The notes under the pieces were generated by a model that did no database searches, had not been told where the DNA came from, and saw only the letters and a list, made by a program, of their open reading frames with translations. A stretch of 64,000 nt of DNA from Halomonas sp. H10-9-1 (GTDB lineage Bacteria > Pseudomonadota > Gammaproteobacteria > Pseudomonadales > Halomonadaceae): assembly GCF_040147005.1 (NCBI RefSeq), contig NZ_JAMSHO010000001.1, positions 2,356,001 through 2,420,000 of the forward strand, written 5' to 3'. Within the stretch, counting starts at the first letter, position 1. Each line of letters starts with the position of its first letter. Below, in pieces: positions 45,201-55,000 of the stretch. Both the position numbers and the translations under genes were made by a program.

Positions 45201-46006
45201 TCGTCGACCATGAAGACGATGCGCTGGGTCGGGGACTTGGCGTCCAGGTACTCCTTTACCCAGCGGCAGAAGTTCTCCACCGAGACGCTGAAAGTCTCCT
45301 CGGAGTCCTCGAACCACTTGTGGGCCGCCTCCGGGGAGAGATCCAGCGCCTGGCTGATCGCCTGCTCGATGTCGTCCTGATAGAACTGGAAGCCGTCGCG
45401 CTCCTCTTCCCAGACCATACCGCTGGCCTCCTGGAAGGCCGCCTTGAAGCGCTCCAGCACGCCGCGCTGGGCCAGGTGGCGCTCCATGTGGGCGATATGC
45501 GGGTGGTCGCCGCTGAAGCCCTGGTACTCGTTGAACACCCGCAGGAAGACGTTGAGGATCGGGTTGCCGCCGTCGTTGGAGCTCGCCTTGCTGTCGATGT
45601 TGAACAGGATGACATCGGCCGGCTGCTGCACCGCCTTGGTGACGTCGGCGCGGATCATCGGGTCGTGGAGCTTGTGCTCGTCGAAGAACTCGGCGGCGCG
45701 GCGGTGGTTGCCGGCCTCGTCCTCGGCCTCGATGTTGGCCAAGAGGTACGAGAGCGCCTTGAGGAAGTGCGACTTACCCGAGCCGAAGAAGCCCGAGATC
45801 CACACCCCGACCCGGTTGGCGATGGAGGGATCACTGAGCGGCGTGGCGTAGGACTCGAAGAAGGCGCGGAAGTGCTTCTCCAGCTCGTTGGTCACCACGT
45901 ACTCGTCGAGCTCCTGGTAGACCGTCTCGCGGTCCTTCTGGTCGGCCTTCACCACGCCATTGATGGGTCGGTTCAAGGGTTTCTGGAAGAGGTCCTGGAT
46001 ACGCAT
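42287..46006 (-). CDS. brxC: BREX ATPase BrxC
   Basis: 1239 residues (DUF499/BrxC family). Walker A GFFGSGKSHFLKAL lies near residues 72-85, after the typical start MRIQDLFQKPLNRPINGVVK, and Walker B FMVDEVGQFIGSN near 265. Long helical regions and a Pro/Gly/Asp-rich linker (GGKPDRDATPDGEGSSTQGG) precede a C-terminal conserved tail (SVSQVLSRTHEGVYLES). BrxC is an AAA-type ATPase required for methylation and defence. Frame intact, no frameshift seen. Confidence 0.95.
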   Translation of the reverse strand: MRIQDLFQKPLNRPINGVVKADQKDRETVYQELDEYVVTNELEKHFRAFFESYATPLSDPSIANRVGVWISGFFGSGKSHFLKALSYLLANIEAEDEAGNHRRAAEFFDEHKLHDPMIRADVTKAVQQPADVILFNIDSKASSNDGGNPILNVFLRVFNEYQGFSGDHPHIAHMERHLAQRGVLERFKAAFQEASGMVWEEERDGFQFYQDDIEQAISQALDLSPEAAHKWFEDSEETFSVSVENFCRWVKEYLDAKSPTQRIVFMVDEVGQFIGSNTRLMLTLQTLTENLGTICGGRAWIVVTSQADMDAVLGEMTAAKANDFSKIAGRFKTRLSLSSSNSDEVIRKRLLAKTPEATGELAQVFEAKGAVLRNQLTFDRSGTTLRNVDGVESFVANYPFVPYHFQLVQKVFEEIRKVGATGAHLAYGERSMLDAFQMAAKAVGDQEVGALVPMHSFYRAVEGFLDTAVKRTIDQASENAALDDFDVEILRTLFMIRYVDLVKGTLDNLVTLSITRIDDDRLAIRERLEGTLARLEKESLVTRNGEEYLFLTNEERDITRKIKATEITSSDENKLLAEMIYKDRLRDRNKYRYPLNKTDYTIGRYLDGHTIDGRFQSQLRVEVVSPLDIDYVQSYSVQNGEAGCIHRSNENQGQVLIRLGDNKAFFDDLRTCLKTEKYIRLNAASGDSSVERILADRGRENQERRKHLLVRLEDMLLDADVYALGQKLDINRSSLNTRLDDACQYLLENTYSKLGYLQVLNPDPMRELVAVMTADDIGQQAIELDGEEGNPQAVREVEQYIGLHGGEPVPLNPLLERFNNRPFGWPVEETLLILGRLYAAGRLTFHTAGPALPGKEAFELLNNSRRRSEVRIQKKRQTDDAVLRQVRNLTKDLFTKLGPSSETELYAFYVEQFSIWKKDLEAYRSKTEVGRFPGRAAIDSTLKEVDRLLRIDDSFDFFKAVADQQEDLLDIEEEYRDLHEFFTKQLTTWKQLDQALTRFQPNRPALEKEPEAKAALAELDRIYASEAPYGMLQKVAGLIHTVDETNTNLLEQKREHAIGLIDKRIARVSAEIVKSGIGTPELSNRLLRPLQLLKQDIEAATGIAQIYLLQGDTANDREQESLDALHREQEAEAERQRIARQKADNGGKPDRDATPDGEGSSTQGGGGRDTGTSPGEVREPAPTRVAAPKPVANVSVSQVLSRTHEGVYLESQQEVDAFLDALKRELDDAIQANKRIRLR

Positions 46007-46150
46007 GTCCGATCGATTCCTTAACGGGCAACGCCTCGCTCCCGTGGCGGGGCAAGGCGGTCAACAAAGCGGGTACCAGCGCAGCACGGCTGCCGGCTGG
46101 CCATCAGATCGAGAGTTCCCTAAGGACTGACTGCGTCGGGCGCCCATGGG

Positions 46151-46759
46151 TCACGGCACGAGAGAAAACGCCCGGTAGTAGTGGTTACTGGCGATCTGGT
46201 TGAAGAGGGTCAGGCTCTGGCCGTCATAGCGGCCAGGATAGAAGAGCACCAACGGCTTGTGGCCGAGCCTGCCGTGCAGCGCATTGAGCAAACTGTGGGC
46301 ACGCATCACCGGCCAGACGCTACCCACGCCTGACAGAAGAATGATATCGGGGTCGTCCGACAGCGCGTGTCGGATAAGGAAGGGGGCGAACTTGTCCATG
46401 TGCAGCGGGCCGCGCAGCGCCTTGAGCAACGCCGCATCGCCCTTGGTCTGCTGCATGGCGATGGCCTTGTCGAGAAAGCCACGCTCATGGAGATAGTCGC
46501 GCAGCACGCGCAGCAGGTTGACGTGGTCGACCGTCAGCTCGCAGTGCTGACGGGACAGTACCCCTTCCAGGAAGGTGAGGTACTCACGAACCTGCAGCTC
46601 GTGCTCGGGGGGATAGTCGAAGATCCAGAAGCCGATCTCATTGCCAAGGCCCTGGCCGGAGAGGAAGGCCGGGCTGGTGATCTTCTCGGCGATCTGGTTG
46701 AGGCGATCCTTCAGGTGAGGATCTTCGCGGTGGGACGGCCCCTGCGTGAGCGGTGACAT
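46151..46759 (-). CDS. brxB: BREX protein BrxB (DUF1788)
   Basis: 202 residues of DUF1788, with ending PLVLFYPGRYDGQSLTLFNQ then YYRAFSLVP, a reliable BrxB mark, and LSGVGSVWPVMRAHSLLNAL before it. BrxB is needed for methylation and binds PglZ in studied systems. Start ATG 46759 with AAGGA and GAG nearby; the longer frame upstream is unlikely. Placed between brxA and brxC. Confidence 0.94.
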   Translation of the reverse strand: MSPLTQGPSHREDPHLKDRLNQIAEKITSPAFLSGQGLGNEIGFWIFDYPPEHELQVREYLTFLEGVLSRQHCELTVDHVNLLRVLRDYLHERGFLDKAIAMQQTKGDAALLKALRGPLHMDKFAPFLIRHALSDDPDIILLSGVGSVWPVMRAHSLLNALHGRLGHKPLVLFYPGRYDGQSLTLFNQIASNHYYRAFSLVP

Positions 46760-46888
46760 ACGGCTCTCATCCTTGCGTCCGGTGTCGTTCTTTTCGTTAT
46801 GATTGAGCGTCTTGTAATGCTTGATTCCGCGGCCTGCGGTGGATAGCGGACTTTCGGGCACGCTACCGCCAGCCCGGGTCCATGGCGT

Positions 46889-47524
46889 TCAACGCGGCCC
46901 CAGGGCACTCAGGCAGTCCAGCAGCCGAATCAGGTGGTGCCTTTCCAACAGAGACACGACCTCGGGCCGCAGCATCAGCGGTCGCAGCCGGCGGCTACGC
47001 GCACTCTCCATCAAGCCTACTTCGGATAGCATGCGAAAGGCCACCTGACCCATCTTTCGTCTAGAGGAGGCGGTCCAGCCATTAATAGCCGGATCGCGGT
47101 AGGCGCGGTCGGCGAGGAAGTCATCCCACTGGTAGGGCTCAAGGCGCTCGGCCTGGGTCACGAAGGCATCGGCCACCACCGTCTCCAGGAACTCCACCAG
47201 CAGCAGGTTGCGGGCCAGCGCTGCGCAAAACGCCACCTGGGTGGCTAGCTGGTCATCGCCATCATGCAGCACCTGCCAGAACGGCTCAGGGAGCCGCTCA
47301 AGGCGTTTGCGAATCGCCTGGGCCATGCGCCTGGCCGTGGCCGGCCGCGCCTTCTGGAGGCGATTCTCGTCGAGGATGGCCGCTTTCCAGGCCGCGTCAT
47401 CGACGCCGGCCAGCAGCAGCTCCGCCACGATGCGGCTCTCGCGCACCATGAGCGAGCCACCGATGAGGTCGGAGTTGTAGCCAAAGGGCGCATATGAGGA
47501 ACGCAGGGAAGGAGGCTGTGGCAT
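46889..47524 (-). CDS. brxA: BREX protein BrxA (DUF1819)
   Basis: 211 residues of DUF1819: YNSDLIGGSLMVRESRIVAE near the start, NLLLVEFLETVVADAF in the middle and RMLSEVGLMESARSRRLRPL near the end. BrxA is a small DNA-binding helical protein. First gene of the island. ATG 47524 (MPQPPSLRSS) with GGA seven bases before; another ATG lies four codons earlier. The start is only 22 bp from the end of the 4.5S RNA gene, so transcription must read through ffs or start within it. Confidence 0.93.
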   Translation of the reverse strand: MPQPPSLRSSYAPFGYNSDLIGGSLMVRESRIVAELLLAGVDDAAWKAAILDENRLQKARPATARRMAQAIRKRLERLPEPFWQVLHDGDDQLATQVAFCAALARNLLLVEFLETVVADAFVTQAERLEPYQWDDFLADRAYRDPAINGWTASSRRKMGQVAFRMLSEVGLMESARSRRLRPLMLRPEVVSLLERHHLIRLLDCLSALGPR

Positions 47525-47546
47525 GTGAGGGTCCATTAAAAATGGA

Positions 47547-47656
<110 letters not shown>

Positions 47657-47730
47657 ACAGCGCGACATCTCTAGGATGTCGACTCGGCGTGGTTGGCGTT
47701 TGCGATCAACGCCTTGCCGAGTGCGTGCGC

Positions 47731-47759
47731 ACTATAACAGCGGCGTCCGGGGCGGGCAA
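47731..47759 (-). promoter_or_regulatory. Sigma-70 promoter for ffs
   Basis: Minus strand TTGCCC, exactly 17 bp, then TATAGT. Transcription would start near 47724, giving a ~68-nt leader containing a CGACATC/GATGTCG hairpin (47663-47681) before mature 4.5S RNA. The same transcript could extend into the BREX operon. Confidence 0.7.
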
Positions 47760-47895
47760 GGGCGTGGGGCGGCACAGGGCGGGATGTCGGCCAACGCTGG
47801 GTAATGTAGCATGAGGGCACCCTTCCTTACGTCATCCATCTCTGCACGATTCGCGTCAGGGAGGCTTACTCATCGCCGAACACAGGAGGCGCCCC

Positions 47896-49119
47896 ATGAA
47901 GAAGGATCCGAACAAGGGCTACATCGCTCTGCTGGGCTGGAGCCTGAACGCCGTCGAAGCCGCCGAGAACTTCGACCGACGCTACGTCGTGGTGGCGCCG
48001 GACTGGGCGGAGGAGTACTGCGAGAAGCACGACATCCCCTACGTGCCCTGGAACTTCGAGCGCCTCAACGACCGCTCCATGGAGATCGCCGAGACCCTCA
48101 AGGAGATGGGGGTGAACGTGGCGATCCCGCTGTTCGAGGAGACCGTCGAGTGGGCCGGCGCCATCAACTCGGTGCTGCTCGACAACCCGCGCCTCTACGG
48201 CCAGTCGCTGCTGCTGCGCGACAAGGCGCTGATGAAGCGCCGCGCCCAGCTAGGCGGCATCCGCGTGGGCATCTTCGAGGAGGCCCACGACAAGGAGGAC
48301 GTCATCCGCTTCCTCAAGCGGGTCAACCAGACCCTGCTCAAGCTCGACGGCGACCCCAACGACCCCATCCACCTCAAGGCCTTCGACAAGGCCGGCTGCC
48401 TGGGCCACCGGGTGATCCGTACTCCGGACGAGGTCGATACCATCCCCGAGGAGGAGTTCCCGGTGCTGATGGAGTCGCACCTGGATGGCTGGGAGTTCGC
48501 CGTGGAGGCGTGGATCCACGACGGCAAGATCGCCTTCCTCAACATCTCCGAGTACGTGACCCTGGGCTACTCGGTGTTCGTGCCGGCCTCGCCGGAGCTG
48601 GAGAAGTATCGCCCGCAGATCACCGCCCAGATCGAGAAGCTGATCAAGGCGTTCGATATCGAATTCGGCCTGATCCACCCCGAGTACTTTGTCACCAACG
48701 ACGGCGAGATGTACTTCGGCGAGGTGGCCTATCGTCCGCCGGGCTTCAAGGTTTTCGAGCTGCTGGAGCGGGTCTACGGCTTCAACGCCTACCAGGCCAG
48801 CATGCTGGTCTTCGACCCCAAGTCGACCGACGAGGAGGTGCGCAACTTCTTCCCCAAGGAGGTGATCGATGCCGACGGCTATGCCGGCTGCTTCGGCGTC
48901 TATCCCCGCCGCCGCGTGGTCAGCAAGCTGGAGATTCCGGAGGAGGTCGAGGACGACCCCTACTTCGAGTCCCACGAACTGACGCCGCCCCTGGAGGAGA
49001 CTGTCACCAAGCGCACCGCCTTCGGCACCCACTGGGGCCTGGTCTACTTCAAGGGCAGCGAGGCCGCGCGCATGAAGACGCTGCTCAAGCATATGGAAGA
49101 GCTTGATTTCTATGTCTGA
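47896..49119 (+). CDS. ATP-grasp domain enzyme of unknown substrate
   Basis: 407 residues. An N-terminal Rossmann-like preATP-grasp part (YIALLGWSLNAVEAAENF, VAIPLFEETVEWAGAINSVL) precedes an ATP-grasp domain with lysine-rich nucleotide region, EEFPVLMESHLDGWEFAVEA and a metal-site segment IEFGLIHPEYF..GEMYFGEVAYRPPG. ATP-grasp enzymes make acyl-phosphates and join them to amines or thiols; the substrates here are unknown. AGGAGG precedes ATG 47896. The next gene starts 65 bp later on the same strand and is probably co-transcribed. Confidence 0.88.
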   Translation: MKKDPNKGYIALLGWSLNAVEAAENFDRRYVVVAPDWAEEYCEKHDIPYVPWNFERLNDRSMEIAETLKEMGVNVAIPLFEETVEWAGAINSVLLDNPRLYGQSLLLRDKALMKRRAQLGGIRVGIFEEAHDKEDVIRFLKRVNQTLLKLDGDPNDPIHLKAFDKAGCLGHRVIRTPDEVDTIPEEEFPVLMESHLDGWEFAVEAWIHDGKIAFLNISEYVTLGYSVFVPASPELEKYRPQITAQIEKLIKAFDIEFGLIHPEYFVTNDGEMYFGEVAYRPPGFKVFELLERVYGFNAYQASMLVFDPKSTDEEVRNFFPKEVIDADGYAGCFGVYPRRRVVSKLEIPEEVEDDPYFESHELTPPLEETVTKRTAFGTHWGLVYFKGSEAARMKTLLKHMEELDFYV

Positions 49120-49184
49120 GCTTGATTTCCGGGTGTGGCCAAGGCGTCATGTAGGGCATGACAGCCGGACGACAAGGATTCAGC

Positions 49185-51224
49185 GTGACGACGCAAGATG
49201 AGAAACATCCGGGTGACGCAGGGACGCCACCCGACGATGCCAAACTGCGCGGCCTGCTGGAAAAGCTCGACGAAGCGACCGCCCTGTTCGATGACGCGCG
49301 CGACTTCGCCAAGCCCGGCCGGCTTCCCAGGGTGCTGGATACGGCCCGCCGGGTGCTCCTCCAGGAGGGGGGGGCCGCGGCCCTCGAGACCCGCGCCCAG
49401 ACCCTCGAGCAGGCTGGCATCTTCGCCGGCTCCGACTGGGAGACTCCCCAGTACCTGCTGCCCACACTGACCACCCACGCACTGAAGAGCGCCGACCCCA
49501 ACACGCTGGTCATCGAGGCGCTGAGCGAACTGCGCCTGCTGGCGGTGGCCAAGGGGAGATACCCTCACCCCATGATCTCCGCCGAGCAGGCACACCACTA
49601 CCTGACCCAGGTGATGGCCATCAACCTGTGGTTGCTGTTCGGCGCGCCCAGCGAGGCCGAACGCGAGACCCAGGGGCGCCTGGCCACTATCCCCCGCCAC
49701 CTGTTCCGTCACTTGGCCGAACGCATCGGCTACGAACATATCGTCGACAGCCTGATCGAGGAGATCTGGCGCATCCTGCAGCAACGGCCCATCCAGGTGG
49801 AGCCGGTCAAGCAGATGATCACCCAGATCGCGCTGTGCCAGACCAATCCGGATATCGACCTGGGCGCCAGCGGCCAAGGCGCCGACCGCCTGGTCAGCTC
49901 GCTGTTCGGCCCTACCTGGGCCTGCCGCGAGGACCCGGGCATCGAGGTCTACCGCGAGCGGTTGTCCAGCATGGACACCACCGCCCTGCAGGGCGAGGCC
50001 ACCGGCTTCGCCCGCGCCATGCACGATACCGGCCTGGTCTCGCCCTACCATCCGGTGCTGCTGCGCCACCTGCTGGACCATAACGATCATCTGCTGACCG
50101 AAGCGCTGGGGCTCTCGTCCACCGGCCGCGACTGCCTGCTCTGCTACCGCGAGCTGGTCTCGGCGCTGATCCGTGGCGGCGTGCACCCGGCCACGCCCCA
50201 GGCCGCCTATGGCCTGGCGCTGATGCTCGAGCGCGGTATCCTCTACCAGCCGCCGGTGGCCCCCGCCATGTGGCGCCAGCTGGGGCTCCCCCTCTCGGAG
50301 TGGTCCCAGGAAAGGCTCAACCTGGCCTTCGGCGAGGCGATCTCGCCCCGGGCCAGGCTGCTCGAGGGGGTGCTCTGCATGCTCGGCCAGCCGCTGGGGG
50401 TGGGCCAGGGCAACAACCCCACCTGCCAGTCGGCCCGGGCGCTCTCCATGTGGGCCTACAACGATCCCGACTACTTGCTGCAGATGGTGGCCTGGGCGGC
50501 CCGCGACGACGAGATCATCATGCACTTCGAGGGCCAGCCGATCTCCTCCATGGCCAGCCTCTCGGGGGTGGCCCAGAGCCTGCCCATGGACCTCGATCCG
50601 GTCTCGCTGATCGTGGTGCCCCACCTCGACCGCATCTACGCCGAGATGGGCCGGCGCTGCATCGGTCGCGAGGGAGACCCCCACCGCTGGGTCAACCCCG
50701 AGTTCCACGGCTGGTGGTCCGGGCGTGGCTTTCGCATCAACGTCGATGTGGCCACGGGCCAGTTGCATGAACTGGATACCTTCCTGCGCCACTTCTACGC
50801 CAGCTACCACCCCTACTACAACGGTAACCAGCCGCTGATCCACCCCCAGCCCGCAGGCATTGCCGTTACCGACAGCGCCGCCCGCTTCATCGGCTGGCAC
50901 GCCATCACCGTACTGCGGGTCAACCTCGACCCCTCCGACGTGATGCGGGTCTACTTCTTCAACCCCAACAACGACAGCGGCCAGGACTGGGGCGACGGCA
51001 TCAAGGTCAGCACCGCCGGCCATGGCGAACGCGCAGGAGAAGCCTCGCTGCCCTTCGAGCAATTCACCTCGCGCCTCTATATCTTCCACTACGACCCCCA
51101 CGAGCGCGGCGAACTGGCCGAGATCACCCAGGAGGAGCTCGATCGAGTGATCGGCCACATCCACCGCAGCTGGGGAGCGAATCGCGTGCCACCCACCACC
51201 CTGCAGGCCGACGAAGGCCCCTGA
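49185..51224 (+). CDS. Large protein of unknown function, possibly cysteine-peptidase-like, paired with ATP-grasp enzyme
   Basis: 679 residues, no signal peptide or membrane helix. The N-terminal ~390 residues are helical. The C-terminal part holds conserved-looking blocks GQGNNPTCQSARALSMWAY (Cys414), FHGWWSGRGFRINVD (His508), NQPLIHPQPAGIAV (His553) and VYFFNPNNDSGQDWG (Asn593). That Cys-His-Asn order is what a papain-like fold would show, but this is inference only. The GTG start at 49185 has AAGGA suitably before it; ATG 49158 is an alternative. Neighbourhood suggests joint work with the ATP-grasp enzyme, such as making and cutting an amide bond. I do not recognise the family. Confidence 0.82.
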   Translation: MTTQDEKHPGDAGTPPDDAKLRGLLEKLDEATALFDDARDFAKPGRLPRVLDTARRVLLQEGGAAALETRAQTLEQAGIFAGSDWETPQYLLPTLTTHALKSADPNTLVIEALSELRLLAVAKGRYPHPMISAEQAHHYLTQVMAINLWLLFGAPSEAERETQGRLATIPRHLFRHLAERIGYEHIVDSLIEEIWRILQQRPIQVEPVKQMITQIALCQTNPDIDLGASGQGADRLVSSLFGPTWACREDPGIEVYRERLSSMDTTALQGEATGFARAMHDTGLVSPYHPVLLRHLLDHNDHLLTEALGLSSTGRDCLLCYRELVSALIRGGVHPATPQAAYGLALMLERGILYQPPVAPAMWRQLGLPLSEWSQERLNLAFGEAISPRARLLEGVLCMLGQPLGVGQGNNPTCQSARALSMWAYNDPDYLLQMVAWAARDDEIIMHFEGQPISSMASLSGVAQSLPMDLDPVSLIVVPHLDRIYAEMGRRCIGREGDPHRWVNPEFHGWWSGRGFRINVDVATGQLHELDTFLRHFYASYHPYYNGNQPLIHPQPAGIAVTDSAARFIGWHAITVLRVNLDPSDVMRVYFFNPNNDSGQDWGDGIKVSTAGHGERAGEASLPFEQFTSRLYIFHYDPHERGELAEITQEELDRVIGHIHRSWGANRVPPTTLQADEGP

Positions 51225-51243
51225 CCCTGGAGGCTCACGTCAC

Positions 51244-52020
51244 ATGCCCAGGCTAGACCAGCTCCTACTGCAACAGGGGCTAGCCCGCTCCCGTAACCGT
51301 GCCCAGCGCCTGATCCGCCATGGTCGGGTGCGCCTCGCCGACTCGGGGCGGGTACTCACCAAGCCGGGCGAGAAGCTGCCGGTGGAGACTCGGCTCGCGG
51401 TAGAGGAGGATCCCGAGGAGCGCTACGTCTCCCGGGCCGGACTCAAGCTCGAGGCGCTGATCGCGACGCTCGCCCTCGACCTGAGGGGCCGGCTGGTCCT
51501 CGACGTGGGCCAGTCCACCGGCGGCTTCACCGATTGCGCCCTGCGCTTCGGCGCCCGCCATGTGATCGGCGTGGAGGTGGGCCATGACCAGCTCGACCCT
51601 AGCCTTGCCGAGGACCTGCGGGTCACCTGCCTGGAGGGACTCAACGCCCGGGCCATGGCCGGCGATACCCGCCTCGAGACGGCCTTCGCGGCGCAAGGCG
51701 CCACCGGACCGGAGCTGGCGGTGATGGACGTCTCCTTCATCTCCCAGACGCTGATCCTGCCCCAGCTGGCCGCACTGCTACCCGCAGGCGGCCAGCTGGC
51801 CAGCCTGGTCAAGCCGCAGTTCGAGGTGGGCCCCGGCGGCGTCAACGCCCGCGGCCTGGTCATCGACCCCGCCCGCTACTCCGAGGTGGAGGCGAAGATC
51901 CGCGCCTGCTGTGCCGACGTCGGAATGGCCATCCGCCACTGGCAGGAGAGCCCGCTGCTGGGGGGCGACGGCAACCGCGAGTTCCTGCTCCATGCCGTGC
52001 GCGAGCCGTCACCCGCCTGA
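51244..52020 (+). CDS. tlyA: TlyA-family rRNA 2'-O-methyltransferase
   Basis: 258 residues. An S4 RNA-binding domain at the N-terminus (RLDQLLLQQGLARSRNRAQR) is followed by an FtsJ-like SAM methyltransferase: YVSRAGLKLE, DVGQSTGGFTDCALRFGA (SAM motif), MDVSFISQTLILPQL and LVKPQFEVG. TlyA methylates ribose in 16S/23S rRNA; some members act as hemolysins in name only. GGAGG lies before ATG 51244. 19 bp after the unknown protein gene, so perhaps in the same transcript. Convergent with the MscK-type channel. Confidence 0.93.
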   Translation: MPRLDQLLLQQGLARSRNRAQRLIRHGRVRLADSGRVLTKPGEKLPVETRLAVEEDPEERYVSRAGLKLEALIATLALDLRGRLVLDVGQSTGGFTDCALRFGARHVIGVEVGHDQLDPSLAEDLRVTCLEGLNARAMAGDTRLETAFAAQGATGPELAVMDVSFISQTLILPQLAALLPAGGQLASLVKPQFEVGPGGVNARGLVIDPARYSEVEAKIRACCADVGMAIRHWQESPLLGGDGNREFLLHAVREPSPA

Positions 52021-52026
52021 CGGGAC

Positions 52027-55000
52027 TCAGCGTCCGTCGCCGGCGTCCCCCGCATCGCCATCCAGATCGAAGTCGCCAGGGTCACCGTGACTGCCCGGTG
52101 GCGGATGATGGCGCACCCTGCCCGGATCACCGGTCTCCAACACCTTGCGGGACTCGCCCGGACGCTTGAGCCAGATCTCCAACTGGTTGAAGGCGATACT
52201 GACGCCATGTTCGGCGAAAAGCTCGCCGACCCGACAGTTGAGTTCGTCGGTGGCAAAGAGGCGATCCCCCAGCGAGTTGACGAAAACCCTCAGCTCGAAG
52301 TCGAGCGTGCTCTCGCCATAGGCCATGAAGAACACCTGGGGCTCGGGATCGGCCAGCACCCGGGCGTTCTCGGAGGCCGCCTGGCGCAGCAGCCGATGCA
52401 CCAGGCGATGGTCCGACCCGTAGGCGACCCCGTAGGTCAGCACCACCCGGGTGATGGTGTCGGAGAGCGACCAGTTGATCAGCTGGTCGGTGACGAAGGT
52501 CTTGTTGGGGATGATGATCTCCTTGCGGTCGAAGTCGGTCACCGTGGTGGCGCGGATGCGGATGCGGCTCACCGTGCCGGTGAGGTTGCCCAGCGTCACG
52601 GTGTCGCCGATGCGCACCGGCCGCTCGAAGAGGATGATCAGCCCCGAGACGAAGTTGGCGAAGATCTCCTGCAGGCCGAAGCCCAGGCCCACGCCGAGCG
52701 CCGCCACCAGCCACTGCAGCTTGTCCCAGGAGACCCCCAGGGTACCCAGCGAGGCCACCAGGCCGGTGCCGACGATGGTGTAGGAGAGCAGCGAGGTGAT
52801 GGCATAGGCGCTGCCCTGCTTGAGCTCCAGGCGGGACAGCACGCTGACCTCCAGCAGGCCCGGCAGATTGCGCGCCAGCATCAGGGTCAGGGCGATGATC
52901 AGCAGGGCCATGAACAGGTCGGCCACCGACAGCGCATCGCTGACCAGGTCGCCTCCCTCGCCGCCCCACAGCGCCACCTTCTCCAGATAGCCCAGCACGG
53001 TGAGCAGGTCGGCCCATACCAGGTAGAACAACAGCACGAAGCCGATCAGCAGGATCAGCTTGGAGAGACGCAGCGACTGCTGGTTGATCTGCTCCATGTC
53101 CAGCGGCGGCTCCTCGACGACCTCCGGCCCACCGTCGGCGCCCTCCTTGCCTTCGGCACGGCGTCGTGCCAGGGCACGCCGGAACGCCAGCCGCCGCGCC
53201 GCCACGGCCAGGCCCCGCACCACCGATGCCTCCACCAGGATCCAAAGCCCCAGCAGGTAGAGGGTGATCACGAAGCGGCCGACCAGGCTCAGGGCGGTAT
53301 ACTCGAACCCGCTGACAATCAGCCCCACCAGCACCAGTGGCACACACGCCATCGTCAGGCCCAGCGCCAGACGAAACAGCTTGACCCCGAAGAACGGCAC
53401 ATGGGAGAGGATCAGCCTGGCCAGCAGCACACTCATGGCCAGCAAGCCGAGCAGCAGCAGGCTCAGCGCCAACGGACGCTGGCTCAGGCCAAACTCGGAT
53501 TCCCGAGCCAGGATCGCGATGCCGAGCACCGGTATCAGGGCGAGTCCCAGCCAGCCCAGCAGCCGACGCAGGCGCGCCACATAGTCCTCCGGCCAATGGA
53601 AGTGCTGGGTGGTCACGCCATCCGTCGCCAGCAGGCGGCGCAACCATGCCACCACGCCCCACGCCAGGGAAAGCTGCACCCCGGCCATGCCCAGCGCATC
53701 GGCGATGGCATCGCCGCCAGCGAGCAGTGCCAGGCTGGCCGCCGCCAGCAGCAGCGGGCCCGGCGCCGCCAGCAGCGCATTGAGGAGTATCGCCAGCGGT
53801 GTATGCAGCTGGCTATCGCTGCGCAGGCGCCCTATCTGCTCATGCAGACGGGCGAGACGCATCTGGAGGCGCCGACGGCTCCACAGCAAAAAGGTCGCCA
53901 GCAGCAACAGCGGCAATCCCGCCAGGGCCCCCGCCGACGGTAGCTTCCAGGTGGTGGGCAGCACCTGGCGCCACTCCCCTTCACGCCACTCCAGAGCGAG
54001 GTTGTCGGGAAGCTGGCGAACCCAAGCCAGACCCAGCGGGCGCGTATTGGCGACCCAGAACAGTTGCTCATCGATGGTGCTACGCAGCCCGCGAGAGGTC
54101 TCCAGCAACTGCTGCTGGTTGAGCTGCAGCTCGATGGCCGAGCTGAGCAGGCTGCCATAGGTCTGTTCTAGCCGGTCGACCAGTTCGCGACGGGACTGAT
54201 AGAGGCGCTGCAGAGAGTCGACCAGCTCCGAGTTGCTCTCCACTCCCGCCTCCGCCAGGCGCTGGTTGGCCATGCGCTCCCCCTCGCGCAACTGGTCGCG
54301 CTGGCGCGCCAGGTCGAACTGGCGCAACCGCAGATCGGCGATCTCGTCCTGCAGGTTGCGCTGCGACTCCACCTGGGGCAGCGCACGGCGCTGCTCCCGC
54401 AGGATGCGCGCCAGCAGGGTCGAACCGCGAATCGCCTCGATCTGCTCGTTGAGGCTGCGCTCCAGCTGGCGCACCTGATCGAGCTTGCTGCGTACCATGA
54501 GACTCTCGCGCACCAGGACGTTACTGCGATCGTTGGCGCGCAGCAGTTCCTGGCTGAGGGTGCGGTTGACCTGCTGGGCACTCACCAGCACCGGATGCCC
54601 CTCCTCCAGCAGCGGATCATCCCGGACCGCATCGGCGATAGCCTGTTCGGAGGCCAGTCTCCGCTTGCGTTCGATGACATTCTGCAGCAGCGCAAGCTCC
54701 GCCTCCTGACGCGCCTGCTGCCGCGTCAACAGCTCCTGGCGTCGCTGGTCCAGCTCGCGCAGGCGGGTATTGGTACCCAGCTCGCGCTGGTGATAGAGCA
54801 GCCGCGCCTCGGCCAGGGCCCGGGCCACCTGGCGCTGCCAGCGCCTGGGATCGTCCGCGGCGACATCGTTGACATCCAGTTCGTCGAGGTCGCGTCGCGC
54901 CTGTTCCACCCGTTGCATGGCGTCGGCGATAGACTTCTGGGCGCGTTCCGGTAGGGTCTGGGCGGTAAGCAGCTGCGCATTGACCTCGGCGAGGCGATCC

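Larger units (their letters stand above)
29702..47524 (-). other. Type 1 BREX phage-defence island
   Basis: The complete six-gene set brxA, brxB, brxC, pglX, pglZ, brxL is present in canonical order on one strand over 17.8 kb, with accessory genes between brxC/pglX, pglX/pglZ and pglZ/brxL. Type 1 BREX methylates host DNA at an asymmetric site through PglX and blocks replication of unmodified phage. The island lies between ffs and an ABC importer. brxL carries an IS element. The other five core frames appear intact. Confidence 0.95.

Noticed and set aside
44180..46024. 614-codon plus-strand frame opposite brxC
   Set aside because: Shadow of brxC; no motif and biased composition.
49110..51164. 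684-codon minus-strand frame opposite the unknown 679-residue protein
   Set aside because: Low-complexity Gly/Gln/His/Val composition. The plus strand has a ribosome site and globular sequence, so the plus-strand gene is kept.
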